A DNA stretch of 56,993 nucleotides, from NCBI RefSeq assembly GCF_001435575.1, contig NZ_AZEA01000015.1, positions 1 to 56,993 on the forward strand, read 5' to 3'. The notes under the pieces are model-generated. The model was not told where the DNA came from. It did no database searches and saw nothing but the letters and a program-made list of their open reading frames with translations. The stretch comes from Lentilactobacillus sunkii DSM 19904 (lineage in GTDB: Bacteria; Bacillota; Bacilli; Lactobacillales; Lactobacillaceae). Positions 27,483 through 36,306 of this stretch are shown here, piece by piece; position 1 is the first letter of the stretch; every line of letters begins with the position of its first letter. The translations under genes and the position numbers were made by a program.

Positions 27483-28016
27483 TTATTCTTTATAAACTTT
27501 GGTGGTAAATATATCATACCCACACATTAAGACTCCAAAGAGCAAGCCGGATTCGACTGCTTTCCAAATTGTATTTGCACGCTGCATGTTTTGAACCGGA
27601 TTTGTTCCATCAAAAAACCAATCCAGAACAATTTTCACAAAAAACATGAAGACCCCCACATAGATTCCAAGACCAATGCCTCTGATGATTGCTTTTTTAA
27701 TTGCCTGTTTCCGACTGCTTGCACGAATCTCTCTATCAATAATGTGGGCTCGATTTGTGGCGATCAATAAATAAATATTAATTACAAATCCAACCATTAC
27801 CACATTGCCCATTATGAGCCATACTAATGCTTTTCCAGGATTACTATTCGCAACAAATGCTGCTGCAACACTGGAAAGCAGCATATACACAGCCAAAATC
27901 ATATATGCATTAGTCGCAATCCGACCAATTTCCATGCGCTTGTATTCATCCAGTGGTCCGTGAATGCCAAACCAGTGCTTAATGATCTTGGTTCCAATAC
28001 TTTCTTTAACTTTCAT
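27483..28016 (-). CDS. DUF3278-type membrane protein (distal)
   Basis: 177 aa. N-terminal cytoplasmic segment (IIKHWFGIHGPLDEYKRMEIGRIATNAYMIL) and four helices. The same head occurs in the gene upstream (IMRYFFSIRGVLDEHSIREINKVATNAFMYL), so the two are paralogues of the DUF3278 family found in lactobacilli beside small XRE regulators. Last gene of the XRE-DUF3278-DUF3278 cassette, 23 bp after its paralogue. Function unknown. Confidence 0.82.
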   Translation of the reverse strand: MKVKESIGTKIIKHWFGIHGPLDEYKRMEIGRIATNAYMILAVYMLLSSVAAAFVANSNPGKALVWLIMGNVVMVGFVINIYLLIATNRAHIIDREIRASSRKQAIKKAIIRGIGLGIYVGVFMFFVKIVLDWFFDGTNPVQNMQRANTIWKAVESGLLFGVLMCGYDIFTTKVYKE

Positions 28017-28039
28017 GAATAGCCCACCTTTTCAATCTT

Positions 28040-28543
28040 TTACTCAACTTTAACAATATGACCAATTTCTCTTTGGGTATCTGATGTCCAACCCACCACG
28101 ATGATAAACAGGGTAAATAATATTCTGGAGAGTGAAAACGTCCCCTGAACCCCTGTAAGCAAGAAATAGCAAAACATACCATAAATAATGCCAAACCATG
28201 CGCCATGAATAATCGCTTGATGAACCGCCTTGGGATATTCCTCGACTGATACTTCATGATAATTTAATTTTAATTTTGAAACCTTTCGCGTAACGTAAAA
28301 ACTCACGCCACCCCAAGCAACGATCAAATTAACAAACAAAAACCAGATTAAAGTGGAATGCGTCAAAAACTTATCGGAACCCATGAGTAAAGCAACATTG
28401 GCAAAACCTGTATAAATCCATAAATACATAAACGCATTCGTTGCTACCTTATTAATTTCCCTAATGCTATGCTCATCCAGTACGCCCCGGATGCTGAAGA
28501 AATAACGCATGATCTTAATCAAAAAGCTTTCATTGAGTTTCAT
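28040..28543 (-). CDS. DUF3278-type membrane protein (proximal)
   Basis: 167 aa, four predicted helices, with an N-terminal motif shared with the next gene (F..RG.LDEH..REI..ATNA). Its start overlaps the end of the XRE regulator gene by 14 bp, indicating translational coupling. The pair probably acts together in the membrane; no biochemical role is known to me. Confidence 0.83.
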   Translation of the reverse strand: MKLNESFLIKIMRYFFSIRGVLDEHSIREINKVATNAFMYLWIYTGFANVALLMGSDKFLTHSTLIWFLFVNLIVAWGGVSFYVTRKVSKLKLNYHEVSVEEYPKAVHQAIIHGAWFGIIYGMFCYFLLTGVQGTFSLSRILFTLFIIVVGWTSDTQREIGHIVKVE

Positions 28544-28730
28544 CCACTTTCCAAAATAATGTATTTAAATCTGTTCCCAATTCCTCGGCCAAACTAATAC
28601 AAAGTTTGAGTGACGGGTTGTACTTGTCATTCTCGATTAAATTAATCGTCTGTCTGGCAACGCCTACCTTCTCAGCCAAAGCAAACTGGGAAAGCCCCCG
28701 ATTCTTTCGATATTCCCTGACTCTGTTCAC
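28530..28730 (-). CDS. XRE family transcriptional regulator (small, YozG-like)
   Basis: 66 aa, essentially one Cro/C1 helix-turn-helix: RVREYRKNRGLSQFALAEKV followed by GVARQTINLIENDKYNPSLKLCISLAEELGTDLNTLF. The start is GTG with GGGAGG 9 nt upstream. Small XRE proteins of this type are regularly coupled to membrane proteins and are thought to repress their own operon. Two TGTCA-containing AT-rich repeats at the promoter are the likely operators. Confidence 0.95.
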   Translation of the reverse strand: MNRVREYRKNRGLSQFALAEKVGVARQTINLIENDKYNPSLKLCISLAEELGTDLNTLFWKVDETQ

Positions 28731-28754
28731 ATTAGTTGGCCTCCCTTGATTTTA

Positions 28755-28818
28755 TGTCACATATATATGTCATTAACAATATAAAACTGTCGAGCCATTG
28801 TGTCAACTATATATGACA
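28755..28818 (-). promoter_or_regulatory. promoter and paired operators of the XRE-DUF3278 cassette
   Basis: Minus strand TTGACA (28801-28806), 17-nt spacer, TATATT (28778-28783). Two similar sites flank it: TGTCACATATATATGTCA (28755-28772) and TGTCAACTATATATGACA (28801-28818). The second covers the -35 element. Both have an ATATAT core with TGTCA/TGACA flanks, fitting autorepression by the adjacent XRE protein. Confidence 0.75.
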
Positions 28819-28824
28819 AAAAGT

Positions 28825-28970
28825 GAGCGTGACGAAAGACGCTTTTGCTTCCGCCAAATAGGCTAGGCATTTCATGGCCGTCGTAGCATAACCTAGAATA
28901 ACTTTTTTGAGCTGAAAGCTCGGAAAGTTATTCTAGATTATGCATAGGAAGCGGCCTTTCGGAACGCGTT
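28825..28970. repeat. nested-palindrome intergenic repeat, copy b
   Basis: Terminal arms GAGCGTGACGAAAG and CTTTCGGAACGCGTT are inverted repeats with one bulge. A long inner hairpin (about 28886-28945) pairs CTAGAATAACTTT with AAAGTTATTCTAG and contains GAGCT/AGCTC. Same plan as the copies at 10759, 37791 and 37911. It sits between the XRE cassette promoter and the next terminator. Confidence 0.75.
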
Positions 28971-28997
28971 ATGGCTATATAAAAGTAAAAATGCAAA

Positions 28998-29038
28998 AAG
29001 GAGCCGTGAACAAAACGTTAGTTTTGTCACGGCTCCTT
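28998..29038. terminator. terminator after the GNAT gene
   Basis: AAGGAGCCGTGA and TCACGGCTCCTT with inner CAAAAC/GTTTTG form a stem of about 18 bp. TTTTT follows on the minus strand, 9 bp after the acetyltransferase stop. Confidence 0.85.
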
Positions 29039-29046
29039 CGTTGCTG

Positions 29047-29637
29047 TTATACGTATAAAAGACTGTGTTGCTTAGCTGCCCTTTGCATATGATCATACAG
29101 ATGGTCCCCGATCATTTGGGTGCCGACAGTCTTAAAACCTTTACGTTCATATAATTTTTTTGCTTCAGGATTTTCGAAATCAACGTTCAAGCCGATCACT
29201 GATTTTCCGTCATTCAATGCCATTCTGGGAACGGCAGCCAGTAATTTACTGCCAATTCCATGGCCCTGCCAATCAGGATCTACGGCAATTGAATCCAAGT
29301 ACCATTCGTCGGTATTGGTTTCGGAATCAGGAATATACGGCTCTTTAAAATCGGCACTCTTTTTCGATAAATTAATCAGAACCTTGTTGATATCGTCCTC
29401 GTTTTCGCTGGGGTATCCAAACACAACCCCAACAACTTGGCCATTGGCCTCGGCCACCACGGTGGATGCCTTACTCGACAGATACGTGTCTGTCTGGTAA
29501 GCCCTCGTGATGACCTTGGCTAATCCAGGTTCGGGAACGTCTTCTAATTCATCAAGTTCCATTTCATCAAAAATAATATCAATCAACGGGGCTATCTGGC
29601 CCGCGTCATCCTGCTGTGCTTCTCTAACGGTTATCAA
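29047..29637 (-). CDS. GNAT family N-acetyltransferase
   Basis: 196 aa. Acetyl-CoA motif A is clear: YLDSIAVDPDWQGHGIGSKLL (Q-G-x-G-I-G-x-K/L). The downstream NVDFENPEAKKLYERKGFKTVG is the typical end of the fold. I place the start at the TTG at 29637 (MITVREAQQDDAGQIAPLI), which has AGGAGG 7 nt upstream; the longer frame from 29700 is not supported. The acceptor substrate is unknown. Monocistronic. Confidence 0.9.
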   Translation of the reverse strand: MITVREAQQDDAGQIAPLIDIIFDEMELDELEDVPEPGLAKVITRAYQTDTYLSSKASTVVAEANGQVVGVVFGYPSENEDDINKVLINLSKKSADFKEPYIPDSETNTDEWYLDSIAVDPDWQGHGIGSKLLAAVPRMALNDGKSVIGLNVDFENPEAKKLYERKGFKTVGTQMIGDHLYDHMQRAAKQHSLLYV

Positions 29638-29725
29638 AAAAATCCTCCTAATAAATGAACATGCATTATGTGTTACATCATATATTACTGAAGTTTTCAT
29701 TTATTGTCAAAACGTAGGAAGTAAT

Positions 29726-30517
29726 TTAGCTGTCCTTTTCAGAGCTGTTTTCATTTTCCTGCTGTGGATTTTCATTTAACCCACTCTTAGGGTTGCCTAA
29801 TTGATTTCGTTGAATCATATCAAGTTCAGTGCGAATTTGACCAAGAATTTCAATCTCCAACTTCTGGATTTCCAATGAATGAGGCAGCTGATTTTGGGTT
29901 AGATTATCCAGCTTTGCATGTAAAATTCTTAATTCATGTTCCGATTTCTGATTAACGTGGTAGTCGTTTTCAGAACTCATCCGGTCACGATCGGCGGCTC
30001 GATTCTGACTCATCATGATGATGGGTGCCTGAATGGCAGCAATACAGCTCAGCGCCAGGTTTAACAAAATAAATGGATACGGATCAAAGTGCATCCCAAA
30101 CAAATGGAGCGCATTAATGCACATCCATGCAACGAGCACAAACGTGAAAACCCCAATGAAACCCCAGCTACCACCAAAACGGGCAACGGCATCCGAAACC
30201 CGCTGGCCAAACGTCAAACTCTTAGCCAAATTATCGTTAACATCGACAATATCATAGTCATCGCTCTGCATCGCTTTGGTTAACCGGCGGCTGATTTTTT
30301 GGGTCTGCTTCACATCCGAGTTAACCATTCCATCCACTCTCATCAGTTGATACTTTAATAAATCATGGTCACAAATAAAGTCGGTTACTTTTGACTTTGG
30401 ATAATCACCCTTAATCAAATTTCTGGTCGCGGGCTCCAAGTCTTTGAGATACCGACCGTCGATCTCCATATGTTCACGGTGATCAATGAAACAAATGGCT
30501 GTTTTAGCTTCTGCCAT
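29726..30517 (-). CDS. DUF1003 family membrane protein
   Basis: 263 aa. A cytoplasmic N-terminal part is followed by the DUF1003 signature: FGQRVSDAVARFGGSWGFI, one helix, PYPFILLNLALSCIAAIQAPIIMMSQNR, a second helix, then RAADRDRMSSENDYHVNQKSE. A basic/acidic C-terminal tail is probably coiled coil (residues 185-245). GGGAGGGG precedes the ATG. Function unknown; two membrane segments. Confidence 0.93.
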   Translation of the reverse strand: MAEAKTAICFIDHREHMEIDGRYLKDLEPATRNLIKGDYPKSKVTDFICDHDLLKYQLMRVDGMVNSDVKQTQKISRRLTKAMQSDDYDIVDVNDNLAKSLTFGQRVSDAVARFGGSWGFIGVFTFVLVAWMCINALHLFGMHFDPYPFILLNLALSCIAAIQAPIIMMSQNRAADRDRMSSENDYHVNQKSEHELRILHAKLDNLTQNQLPHSLEIQKLEIEILGQIRTELDMIQRNQLGNPKSGLNENPQQENENSSEKDS

Positions 30518-30546
30518 ATTCCTACCCCTCCCTTATATGTATACAA

Positions 30547-30590
30547 AAAGAATGTCCTACCGATATATTATATCAGTAAGACATTCTTTT
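30547..30590. terminator. terminator after the small 30.7-kb gene
   Basis: AAAGAATGTC(C) and (A)GACATTCTTT pair around an AT-rich inner stem (CCGATATA/TATATCAG). T runs lie on both strands. Confidence 0.8.
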
Positions 30591-30641
30591 AAAATCATTT
30601 AATAGTCGTTAAAAACTAGAGCCTAACCAAAGACTGAAACC

Positions 30642-30818
30642 TTACGCCTTAATTAAATCTGATTTTGCTTTCAGCAAGGCTGCTTTCAAAGCACGGATAT
30701 GCTCTTGAGTTTCCTTGTCTTCCTGCGCGCCCTTCATCCATGTTAGTACAGACAAATTAGTTTCCATTTCAGCAATAATTTTTTGAATCGTCTGATCCGA
30801 TTCACCATTGGTAGACAT
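30642..30818 (-). CDS. small hypothetical protein
   Basis: 58 aa from the ATG at 30818 (MSTNGESDQTIQKIIAEME). AAGGAGGAG lies about 8 nt upstream, which excludes the longer frame. The sequence is charged and helical throughout, probably one or two amphipathic helices (HIRALKAALLKAKSDLIKA). Has its own terminator. I do not recognise it. Confidence 0.75.
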   Translation of the reverse strand: MSTNGESDQTIQKIIAEMETNLSVLTWMKGAQEDKETQEHIRALKAALLKAKSDLIKA

Positions 30819-30977
30819 ATCTAGTCTCCTCCTTAAGTTAATAACCATACTATACCAGAATCCAGGATAAAGGCAACGGAAATGAACCCGCTTTCATCAA
30901 ATTCTAATTTATAATTTGTATAAGTTATCTAACCATTGATTTAACAATGTTCATTTGTGCACAATATGAGTATCTTT

Positions 30978-31856
30978 CTAATCAAGAAGAGCTGAAATGT
31001 CTTGTGGGAGTTGAGACTGGAAGCTTAACCCCCTGTTTGAAAACGGGTCTTCAAAATCCATCTCGGATGCATGAAGGGCCTGCCGATTAATTCCTAAATT
31101 CATTGGTCCGTGATAGAGTTCATCACCAAGCAGTGGATGACCAATCGAAGCAAAATGAACGCGAATTTGGTGGGTCCGGCCAGTATGAAGAATCACGTCG
31201 ACGAGTGTCCGATCGGCTAATCGGCGCATGACTGTATACTCGGTTTGAGCTGATTTGCCTTCTTCGCTGATAATCTGGCCATAGCCGTTTGGATCTTTGG
31301 CAATTGGTTGGTCAATCAAACCGTGGTCAGGCAGGTCGGCCCCGCTTACCACAGCCTGATATCGTTTATGGAGCGTCTTGGCTGCCAACATTTCATTGGC
31401 CAGACTATTTGCGAGACGATGCTTGGCAATCAGGACGATTCCGCTGGTAAACCGGTCGAGCCGCGTAATAATATGGGGAACCAGATCTTCAGCTCCAGAT
31501 TCAACCAGATGCCCTTTCACCCGATTAACCAGCGTATCATCTCGATTGGCAGGCCCCGGGACAACCGTCAAGCCGGCCTGCTTGTTGACAACCAGCCAGT
31601 TGTCATCCTCATAAATGATACGAATTGGTCCATCACTAACGGCCACATTGGGATCACTGGCTTCGGGCGGAAGTGTGACTTCAACTTGATCACCATCATG
31701 GAGCTCAACTGCTCCATCAACTGGACGGCCACCAATGACAAAGGCCCCGCCACCCGTCTTGATACTCTTATACATCCGGTGACTGATGCCTTTGGTATTC
31801 AAAAATTTTTTCAAACTCTGCGGGTCGTTTTTAGTTACATTCCAGGAAAATTTCAA
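30978..31856 (-). CDS. RluA family pseudouridine synthase
   Basis: Converts uridine to pseudouridine in rRNA or tRNA. About 292 aa. N-terminal S4-like RNA-binding part (LKKFLNTKGISHRMYKSIKTGGG) is followed by the catalytic domain. The active-site motif HIITRLDRFTSGIVLIAK has the catalytic Asp with F in place of the more common D/E-T. HTGRTHQIRVHFASIGHPLLGDELY is the second RluA signature. The TTG at 31856 has GGAGG 5 nt upstream. RluD/RluC-like; the target site is not determinable. Confidence 0.93.
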   Translation of the reverse strand: MKFSWNVTKNDPQSLKKFLNTKGISHRMYKSIKTGGGAFVIGGRPVDGAVELHDGDQVEVTLPPEASDPNVAVSDGPIRIIYEDDNWLVVNKQAGLTVVPGPANRDDTLVNRVKGHLVESGAEDLVPHIITRLDRFTSGIVLIAKHRLANSLANEMLAAKTLHKRYQAVVSGADLPDHGLIDQPIAKDPNGYGQIISEEGKSAQTEYTVMRRLADRTLVDVILHTGRTHQIRVHFASIGHPLLGDELYHGPMNLGINRQALHASEMDFEDPFSNRGLSFQSQLPQDISALLD

Positions 31857-31981
31857 AATGGCCTCCAAAAATATTTTTTAAGTTGTACACAACTGTTTCG
31901 CTTGCGTCCTAAATGCTGATTTAACGGCAATTGCACTATGTGAACAGACTCTCATGAAGAGCAAACGCGTTTGTCAAGGTC

Positions 31982-32031
31982 TTGACATCGTTTGCACAAC
32001 TTGTAATATGTAAGTACAAGCAAGTGCTTGT
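31982..32031 (+). promoter_or_regulatory. nox promoter with downstream palindrome
   Basis: TTGACA (31982-31987), 16-nt spacer, TAATAT (32004-32009). Just downstream ACAAGCA-AG-TGCTTGT (32016-32031) is a perfect 7-bp inverted repeat over the expected transcription start, a plausible operator for an unidentified regulator. Confidence 0.65.
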
Positions 32032-32063
32032 GAATCTTTTTATAATTCGAAGGAGAAGATAAT

Positions 32064-33419
32064 ATGAAAGTTGCAGTTATTGGTTGTACTCACGCAGGAA
32101 CCTTTGCGATCAAAACAATTTTAGCAGAACACCCCGATGCAGAGGTGACTGTTTACGAAAAGAATGATAATATTTCGTTTCTTTCATGTGGGATTGCCTT
32201 ATATCTCGGGGGACATGTAAAGGATCCACAAGGCTTGTTCTATTCTAGCCCAGACGAACTTAAAAAACTAGGTGCCAACGTTAAGATGCAACACGAAGTC
32301 ACCAACGTTGACCCAGCTAAAAAAACAATTGAAGTCACTGATCTTGAAAACAATCAAGCTTTTGAAGATACCTATGACAAATTGGTTGTCACTACAGGTT
32401 CATGGCCTGTCATCCCACCTATTAAGGGCATCGACAACAAGAACGTTTATCTATGTAAAAACTGGAACCATGCCAAAGAATTATTTGAAACCGCACCTGA
32501 AAAGAAACGCATCATCATCGTTGGTGCCGGCTACATTGGCGCTGAATTGGCAGAAGCATACAATACCAGAGGCCACGACGTTACCTTGCTGGACGGTGCC
32601 GACCGCATCATGAGCAAGTATTTTGACAAGGAATTCACTGATATTGTTGAAAAAGATTTCACTGATCACGGCGTTACCCTTGGCTTAGACCAACAGGTTA
32701 CCGAAATTTCCGGTGACGATACCGTTACGATTAAAACCACCAAAGGTTCATATGAAACCGACCTGGTTGTCATGTGTGTCGGCTTCCGTCCTAATACCGA
32801 CCTGTTCAAAGGCAAGCTGGCAATGACCGACAATGGCGCTCTGATTACCAACGAATATATGCAGACCTCTGACCCTGCTATTTATGGTGCGGGAGATAGT
32901 GTTGCCGTTCACTACAACCCAACCCACGATTTAGCCTATATTCCACTGGCAACCAACGCGGTTCGTCAGGGAATCCTGGTTGGCAAGAACATTGAGAAGC
33001 CAACTGTTAAATACATGGGCACCCAATCTTCATCCGGATTGAAGCTCTACGACAAGACCATCGTTTCAACCGGGTTGACTCTGGCTGCAGCTAAGACCCA
33101 AAACATTAACGCCCGCGAAGTGATCGTCAAAGATAACTACCGTCCTGAGTTCATGCCAACAACCGAACCCGTCTTAATGTCATTGGTTTACGATCCGGAT
33201 TCACGGAGAATTCTTGGTGGCTCTCTTCTTAGCACCTACGATGTTTCTCAATCTGCCAACACCCTTTCAGTATGTATCCAAAATGAAAATACGATTGATG
33301 ATTTGGCTATGGTTGATATGTTGTTCCAGCCACAATTTGACCGCCCATTCAATTACTTGAACATTTTGGCACAAGCTGCTCAAGAGCAGGAAGCTAAGGT
33401 TGCTGAGCCGTCTAAGTAA
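32064..33419 (+). CDS. nox: NADH oxidase (H2O-forming)
   Basis: FAD-dependent Nox of 451 aa that reduces O2 to water with NADH and regenerates NAD+, important in heterofermenters. N-terminal FAD fold MKVAVIGCTHAGTF with His10, redox-active Cys42 in SFLSCGIALYLGG, NADH fold IIIVGAGYIGAELAEAY, second FAD segment IYGAGDS, and the dimer-domain signature MLFQPQFDRPFNYLN. It closely resembles lactobacillar Nox. GAAGGAGA precedes the ATG. Monocistronic, with a terminator at 33526. A related NADH peroxidase lies at 48021. Confidence 0.96.
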   Translation: MKVAVIGCTHAGTFAIKTILAEHPDAEVTVYEKNDNISFLSCGIALYLGGHVKDPQGLFYSSPDELKKLGANVKMQHEVTNVDPAKKTIEVTDLENNQAFEDTYDKLVVTTGSWPVIPPIKGIDNKNVYLCKNWNHAKELFETAPEKKRIIIVGAGYIGAELAEAYNTRGHDVTLLDGADRIMSKYFDKEFTDIVEKDFTDHGVTLGLDQQVTEISGDDTVTIKTTKGSYETDLVVMCVGFRPNTDLFKGKLAMTDNGALITNEYMQTSDPAIYGAGDSVAVHYNPTHDLAYIPLATNAVRQGILVGKNIEKPTVKYMGTQSSSGLKLYDKTIVSTGLTLAAAKTQNINAREVIVKDNYRPEFMPTTEPVLMSLVYDPDSRRILGGSLLSTYDVSQSANTLSVCIQNENTIDDLAMVDMLFQPQFDRPFNYLNILAQAAQEQEAKVAEPSK

Positions 33420-33525
33420 TAGCGGTTACATTTATCTTTGTAAATCTATCTGAGTCACGTTATAATATTTAGTGCATGGTGATGACGATCTTTTCTAAAC
33501 CACATTTAGCGTCTCACAAATGCAT

Positions 33526-33559
33526 CCCGTCTGACTTCTGGTCCGGCGGGTTTTCTTTT
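33526..33559 (+). terminator. terminator after nox
   Basis: CCCGTCTGAC and GGTCCGGCGGG form an imperfect stem with a TTCT loop, followed by TTTTCTTTT. Confidence 0.7.
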
Positions 33560-33629
33560 ATGATGTTGCTCACTGACGATTTAAGCTATAATGATGGCGA
33601 ATCGACTAACTCAATTGGAGGAATCAATT

Positions 33630-33959
33630 ATGGCTGAAGATAATTTTATTGTTTCTACCACTGAACACATTCCCGGAAAAGAATATGAAGTTATTGGTGA
33701 GGTTTTCGGATTAACCACTCAATCCAAAAACGTTGTCCGAAACATTGGTGCCGGCCTGAAAAATATTGTCGGCGGCGAAATTAAGGATTATACCAAGATG
33801 CTTGATGAAGCACGAAATACATCTGTTGACCGTCTGAAACAAAACGCACAGAAAATGGGAGCAGATGCAGTTGTCATGATGCGATTTGATTCGGGATCAA
33901 TCGGAGGCGATATGCAATCAGTCGCTGCGTATGGAACTGCAGTGAAGTTTGTAAAATAG
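33630..33959 (+). CDS. UPF0145/YbjQ family heavy-metal-binding-domain protein
   Basis: 109 aa from the ATG at 33630 ([19 protein letters not shown]) with TGGAGGAA upstream; an upstream in-frame ATG is not supported. Signatures: [64 protein letters not shown]. The family forms pentameric beta-rich rings of unknown function; the 'heavy-metal-binding' label is historic. Has its own terminator. Confidence 0.93.
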   Translation: MAEDNFIVSTTEHIPGKEYEVIGEVFGLTTQSKNVVRNIGAGLKNIVGGEIKDYTKMLDEARNTSVDRLKQNAQKMGADAVVMMRFDSGSIGGDMQSVAAYGTAVKFVK

Positions 33960-33987
33960 AGCCTAAAATTCTAATCAGTATATAAGT

Positions 33988-34021
33988 AGGACCTGACATT
34001 TCCAATTGTCAGGTCCTTTTA
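33988..34021 (+). terminator. terminator after the UPF0145 gene
   Basis: AGGACCTGACA and TGTCAGGTCCT form an 11-bp perfect stem with an 8-nt loop, followed by TTTTATT. Confidence 0.9.
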
Positions 34022-34158
34022 TTATCTTTCAGAAAACCAATGTAAATGTCTTGTAAATCCTAAGTAAATGTTTAACCATTTCCATTTCAAAACAACAATT
34101 TCACGATACTATGAGTTTGCAGGGTAATATATCAAAAGAATTCATGGAGATGAAATTA

Positions 34159-36267
34159 ATGATTGTTAAGTTAAAAAGTTCGATTTTTATCTCAGCGGTT
34201 GCGTTGGGAATGCTTGGGGTCAGTTGTGTTTCAGTACAGCCTGCCCATGCCAGCAGTACAGGTACGATTGTTTCAAATCGAAAATTAACCGGTAATCCCA
34301 GTAATCGAAGTGTCACGTTTACCGGTTCATCGGCACTTTATTCAAAGCCTCAAATTAGTAAGGGCGCTCGGATTATCGCAACCAAAGCTGCTCTAACAGA
34401 TTTGGCAGCATCAAAATCATCCAGTGACAATTTTGCCGCCTATCGTCAGGCAACAACCAAGAAAGGGTCGACCTATTACAAGGTGACTTCTTTGGACGGC
34501 AAATACCGTGGCTGGATCTATGGTGGCAAAAAAGCCGGTCAATTTAACGGCGGGCTTGAACAATTTACAACCTTTGATGAGAGCAGTGTTCCTTCAAGCT
34601 TAAGCAACTATACATTTAAAATTGCGGCGCCAGGTTTTCAAAATGACGGGAAAACCGTTACATACAAAGACCCATTAAACACCGTGTATGAATCCGGCAA
34701 ACAAATTGGCGATTCAGTCAGATATGCTGATACCACATTCAAGATTGACGGGTTTGGAACCAGAACCCGTGAAGGTGATACCTGGGTTCATATCAGCGCA
34801 ATTAATTCGGCTGATTCTGCTGCTAATGGCTGGATCCTTTATAAAGGACTCAGACAGGCAGAATCACCAATCCCCAACAACGCTTTGAGAATCGACCTGG
34901 TCGACTCAAAGGGAAATTTGATTCGCTACATCAATTACACTGACGCAAATGCCAAGTACAATCAGCCGCTTGGTGTTCCTTATGGTACCTCATGGACCCT
35001 TGGAAACGACGATCAGGCAAATATTCAGGTTGCCGTTCGTCAGGCACTTCAAGGCACTGGATATGCACTTGATACATTGTCCGGCAACCAGGCCGGCTTC
35101 CTTGCCCAAGCCAAGTTTGGCCACAAAGCATCTCTGACCGTCAAAGCAGCCGACCCAATTCCGGGCAACACCGTTCGAATTAACATTGTCAACGATGAAA
35201 ATGCCGTCGTTGATACCGTCGACTACACCAACCAAAGCGCACAAGTCGGTCAAACGCTGGGTTCTGTGTCAAGTGGCACGGCTTCTCTCAGTGCTGCTGA
35301 TCAAAAGGCCATTCAATCGGATATTTCCACAGCTCTGAATAAATCCGGTTATAAGCTGGACGATTTATCTGCAGAACAATTAGCAGATCTTGCAAAAACC
35401 AAGTTTGGCGGATCTGTCTATCTAAAAGCAGATAACGCCACGACAACCATCGCTGACAACGCAGTCAGAATCAATTTCACCGATCCGGCGACCGGTAAGA
35501 TCATCAAGTCGATTGATTATGTTAATACAGATGCCGATGATCCCGCTAAAAAAGGAACAACTCTGGGAACTCAAAAATCCGGCAAGTGGACAATGGACGA
35601 TAATGATGTCGTTGAAATCGATGCGCTCGCTGCATCATCATTATCCGGGACGGGTTACATTCTAAACAATGAACACCTCTCAGATGATCAGGAAACAACC
35701 CTGGCTCAAACAAAATTCGGCTCATCAGTTTCAATTAATGTCGGTAAACCGGCTAATTCCAGTAACTTTGCGTTGTATGCCGCATCTTCTGCTTCCAACA
35801 GTGCCAATGCACAAGAATTGGTTCCAACTTCATTGCCTTATGTTGACAATAGTTGGGAGTTCCCCGATGTCGGCGGCGGCAACACCCCAACTTACAGCAA
35901 GTTAAGCGCAGCAGATATTGCCGGACTTTCAGCAACCAATCTTGCGAACTTTAAACAAGCTTTAGGAAAATATAGTTCAGACGCCCTTTCAAAAATCAAC
36001 AACGATTTTAAGTCGGCCGCAGAAATGCAATACGTTGATTCAGGTCAGACTGATGCATTGAAATCCGCTGATTTGAACTCAGTCAAAAGTGGCCTTCAAA
36101 ATGCGGGCTGGGCAACTCTTCAATCACCAAAATACCCAGTCTTCACTAAGGACGGCAACGGATCTGTTTCAATTAATTGGCAGACCATTTCCTACCATGC
36201 AAAATCTGCCAACCAAGACTCAAACGATGGGTCAATCAACGTTTACTACACATTCGATGCACAATAA
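34159..36267 (+). CDS. secreted S-layer-like surface protein with three internal repeats
   Basis: About 702 aa. Signal peptide MIVKLKSSIFISAVALGMLG ends at PAHA before SSTG. The ATG at 34159 has GGAG 8 nt upstream; earlier in-frame ATGs are less likely. Residues ~35-125 form a wall-binding SH3-like domain ending KYRGWIYGGKK, as in S-layer and associated proteins of this group. Three repeats of ~96 aa follow, starting near 241, 337 and 434 (NALRIDLV, NTVRINIV, NAVRINFT) and each ending in a KFG motif. A unique ~170-aa C-terminal domain follows. No LPXTG. It is followed 39 bp later by a second secreted protein. Confidence 0.85.
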   Translation: MIVKLKSSIFISAVALGMLGVSCVSVQPAHASSTGTIVSNRKLTGNPSNRSVTFTGSSALYSKPQISKGARIIATKAALTDLAASKSSSDNFAAYRQATTKKGSTYYKVTSLDGKYRGWIYGGKKAGQFNGGLEQFTTFDESSVPSSLSNYTFKIAAPGFQNDGKTVTYKDPLNTVYESGKQIGDSVRYADTTFKIDGFGTRTREGDTWVHISAINSADSAANGWILYKGLRQAESPIPNNALRIDLVDSKGNLIRYINYTDANAKYNQPLGVPYGTSWTLGNDDQANIQVAVRQALQGTGYALDTLSGNQAGFLAQAKFGHKASLTVKAADPIPGNTVRINIVNDENAVVDTVDYTNQSAQVGQTLGSVSSGTASLSAADQKAIQSDISTALNKSGYKLDDLSAEQLADLAKTKFGGSVYLKADNATTTIADNAVRINFTDPATGKIIKSIDYVNTDADDPAKKGTTLGTQKSGKWTMDDNDVVEIDALAASSLSGTGYILNNEHLSDDQETTLAQTKFGSSVSINVGKPANSSNFALYAASSASNSANAQELVPTSLPYVDNSWEFPDVGGGNTPTYSKLSAADIAGLSATNLANFKQALGKYSSDALSKINNDFKSAAEMQYVDSGQTDALKSADLNSVKSGLQNAGWATLQSPKYPVFTKDGNGSVSINWQTISYHAKSANQDSNDGSINVYYTFDAQ

Positions 36268-36306
36268 CTGCCAATATGACTAATCTATGAAAAGGACGAG
36301 ATAAGA

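Noticed and set aside
32016-32047. Rex operator upstream of nox
   Set aside because: TTGTGAA is present but the second half (TTCACAA) is not.
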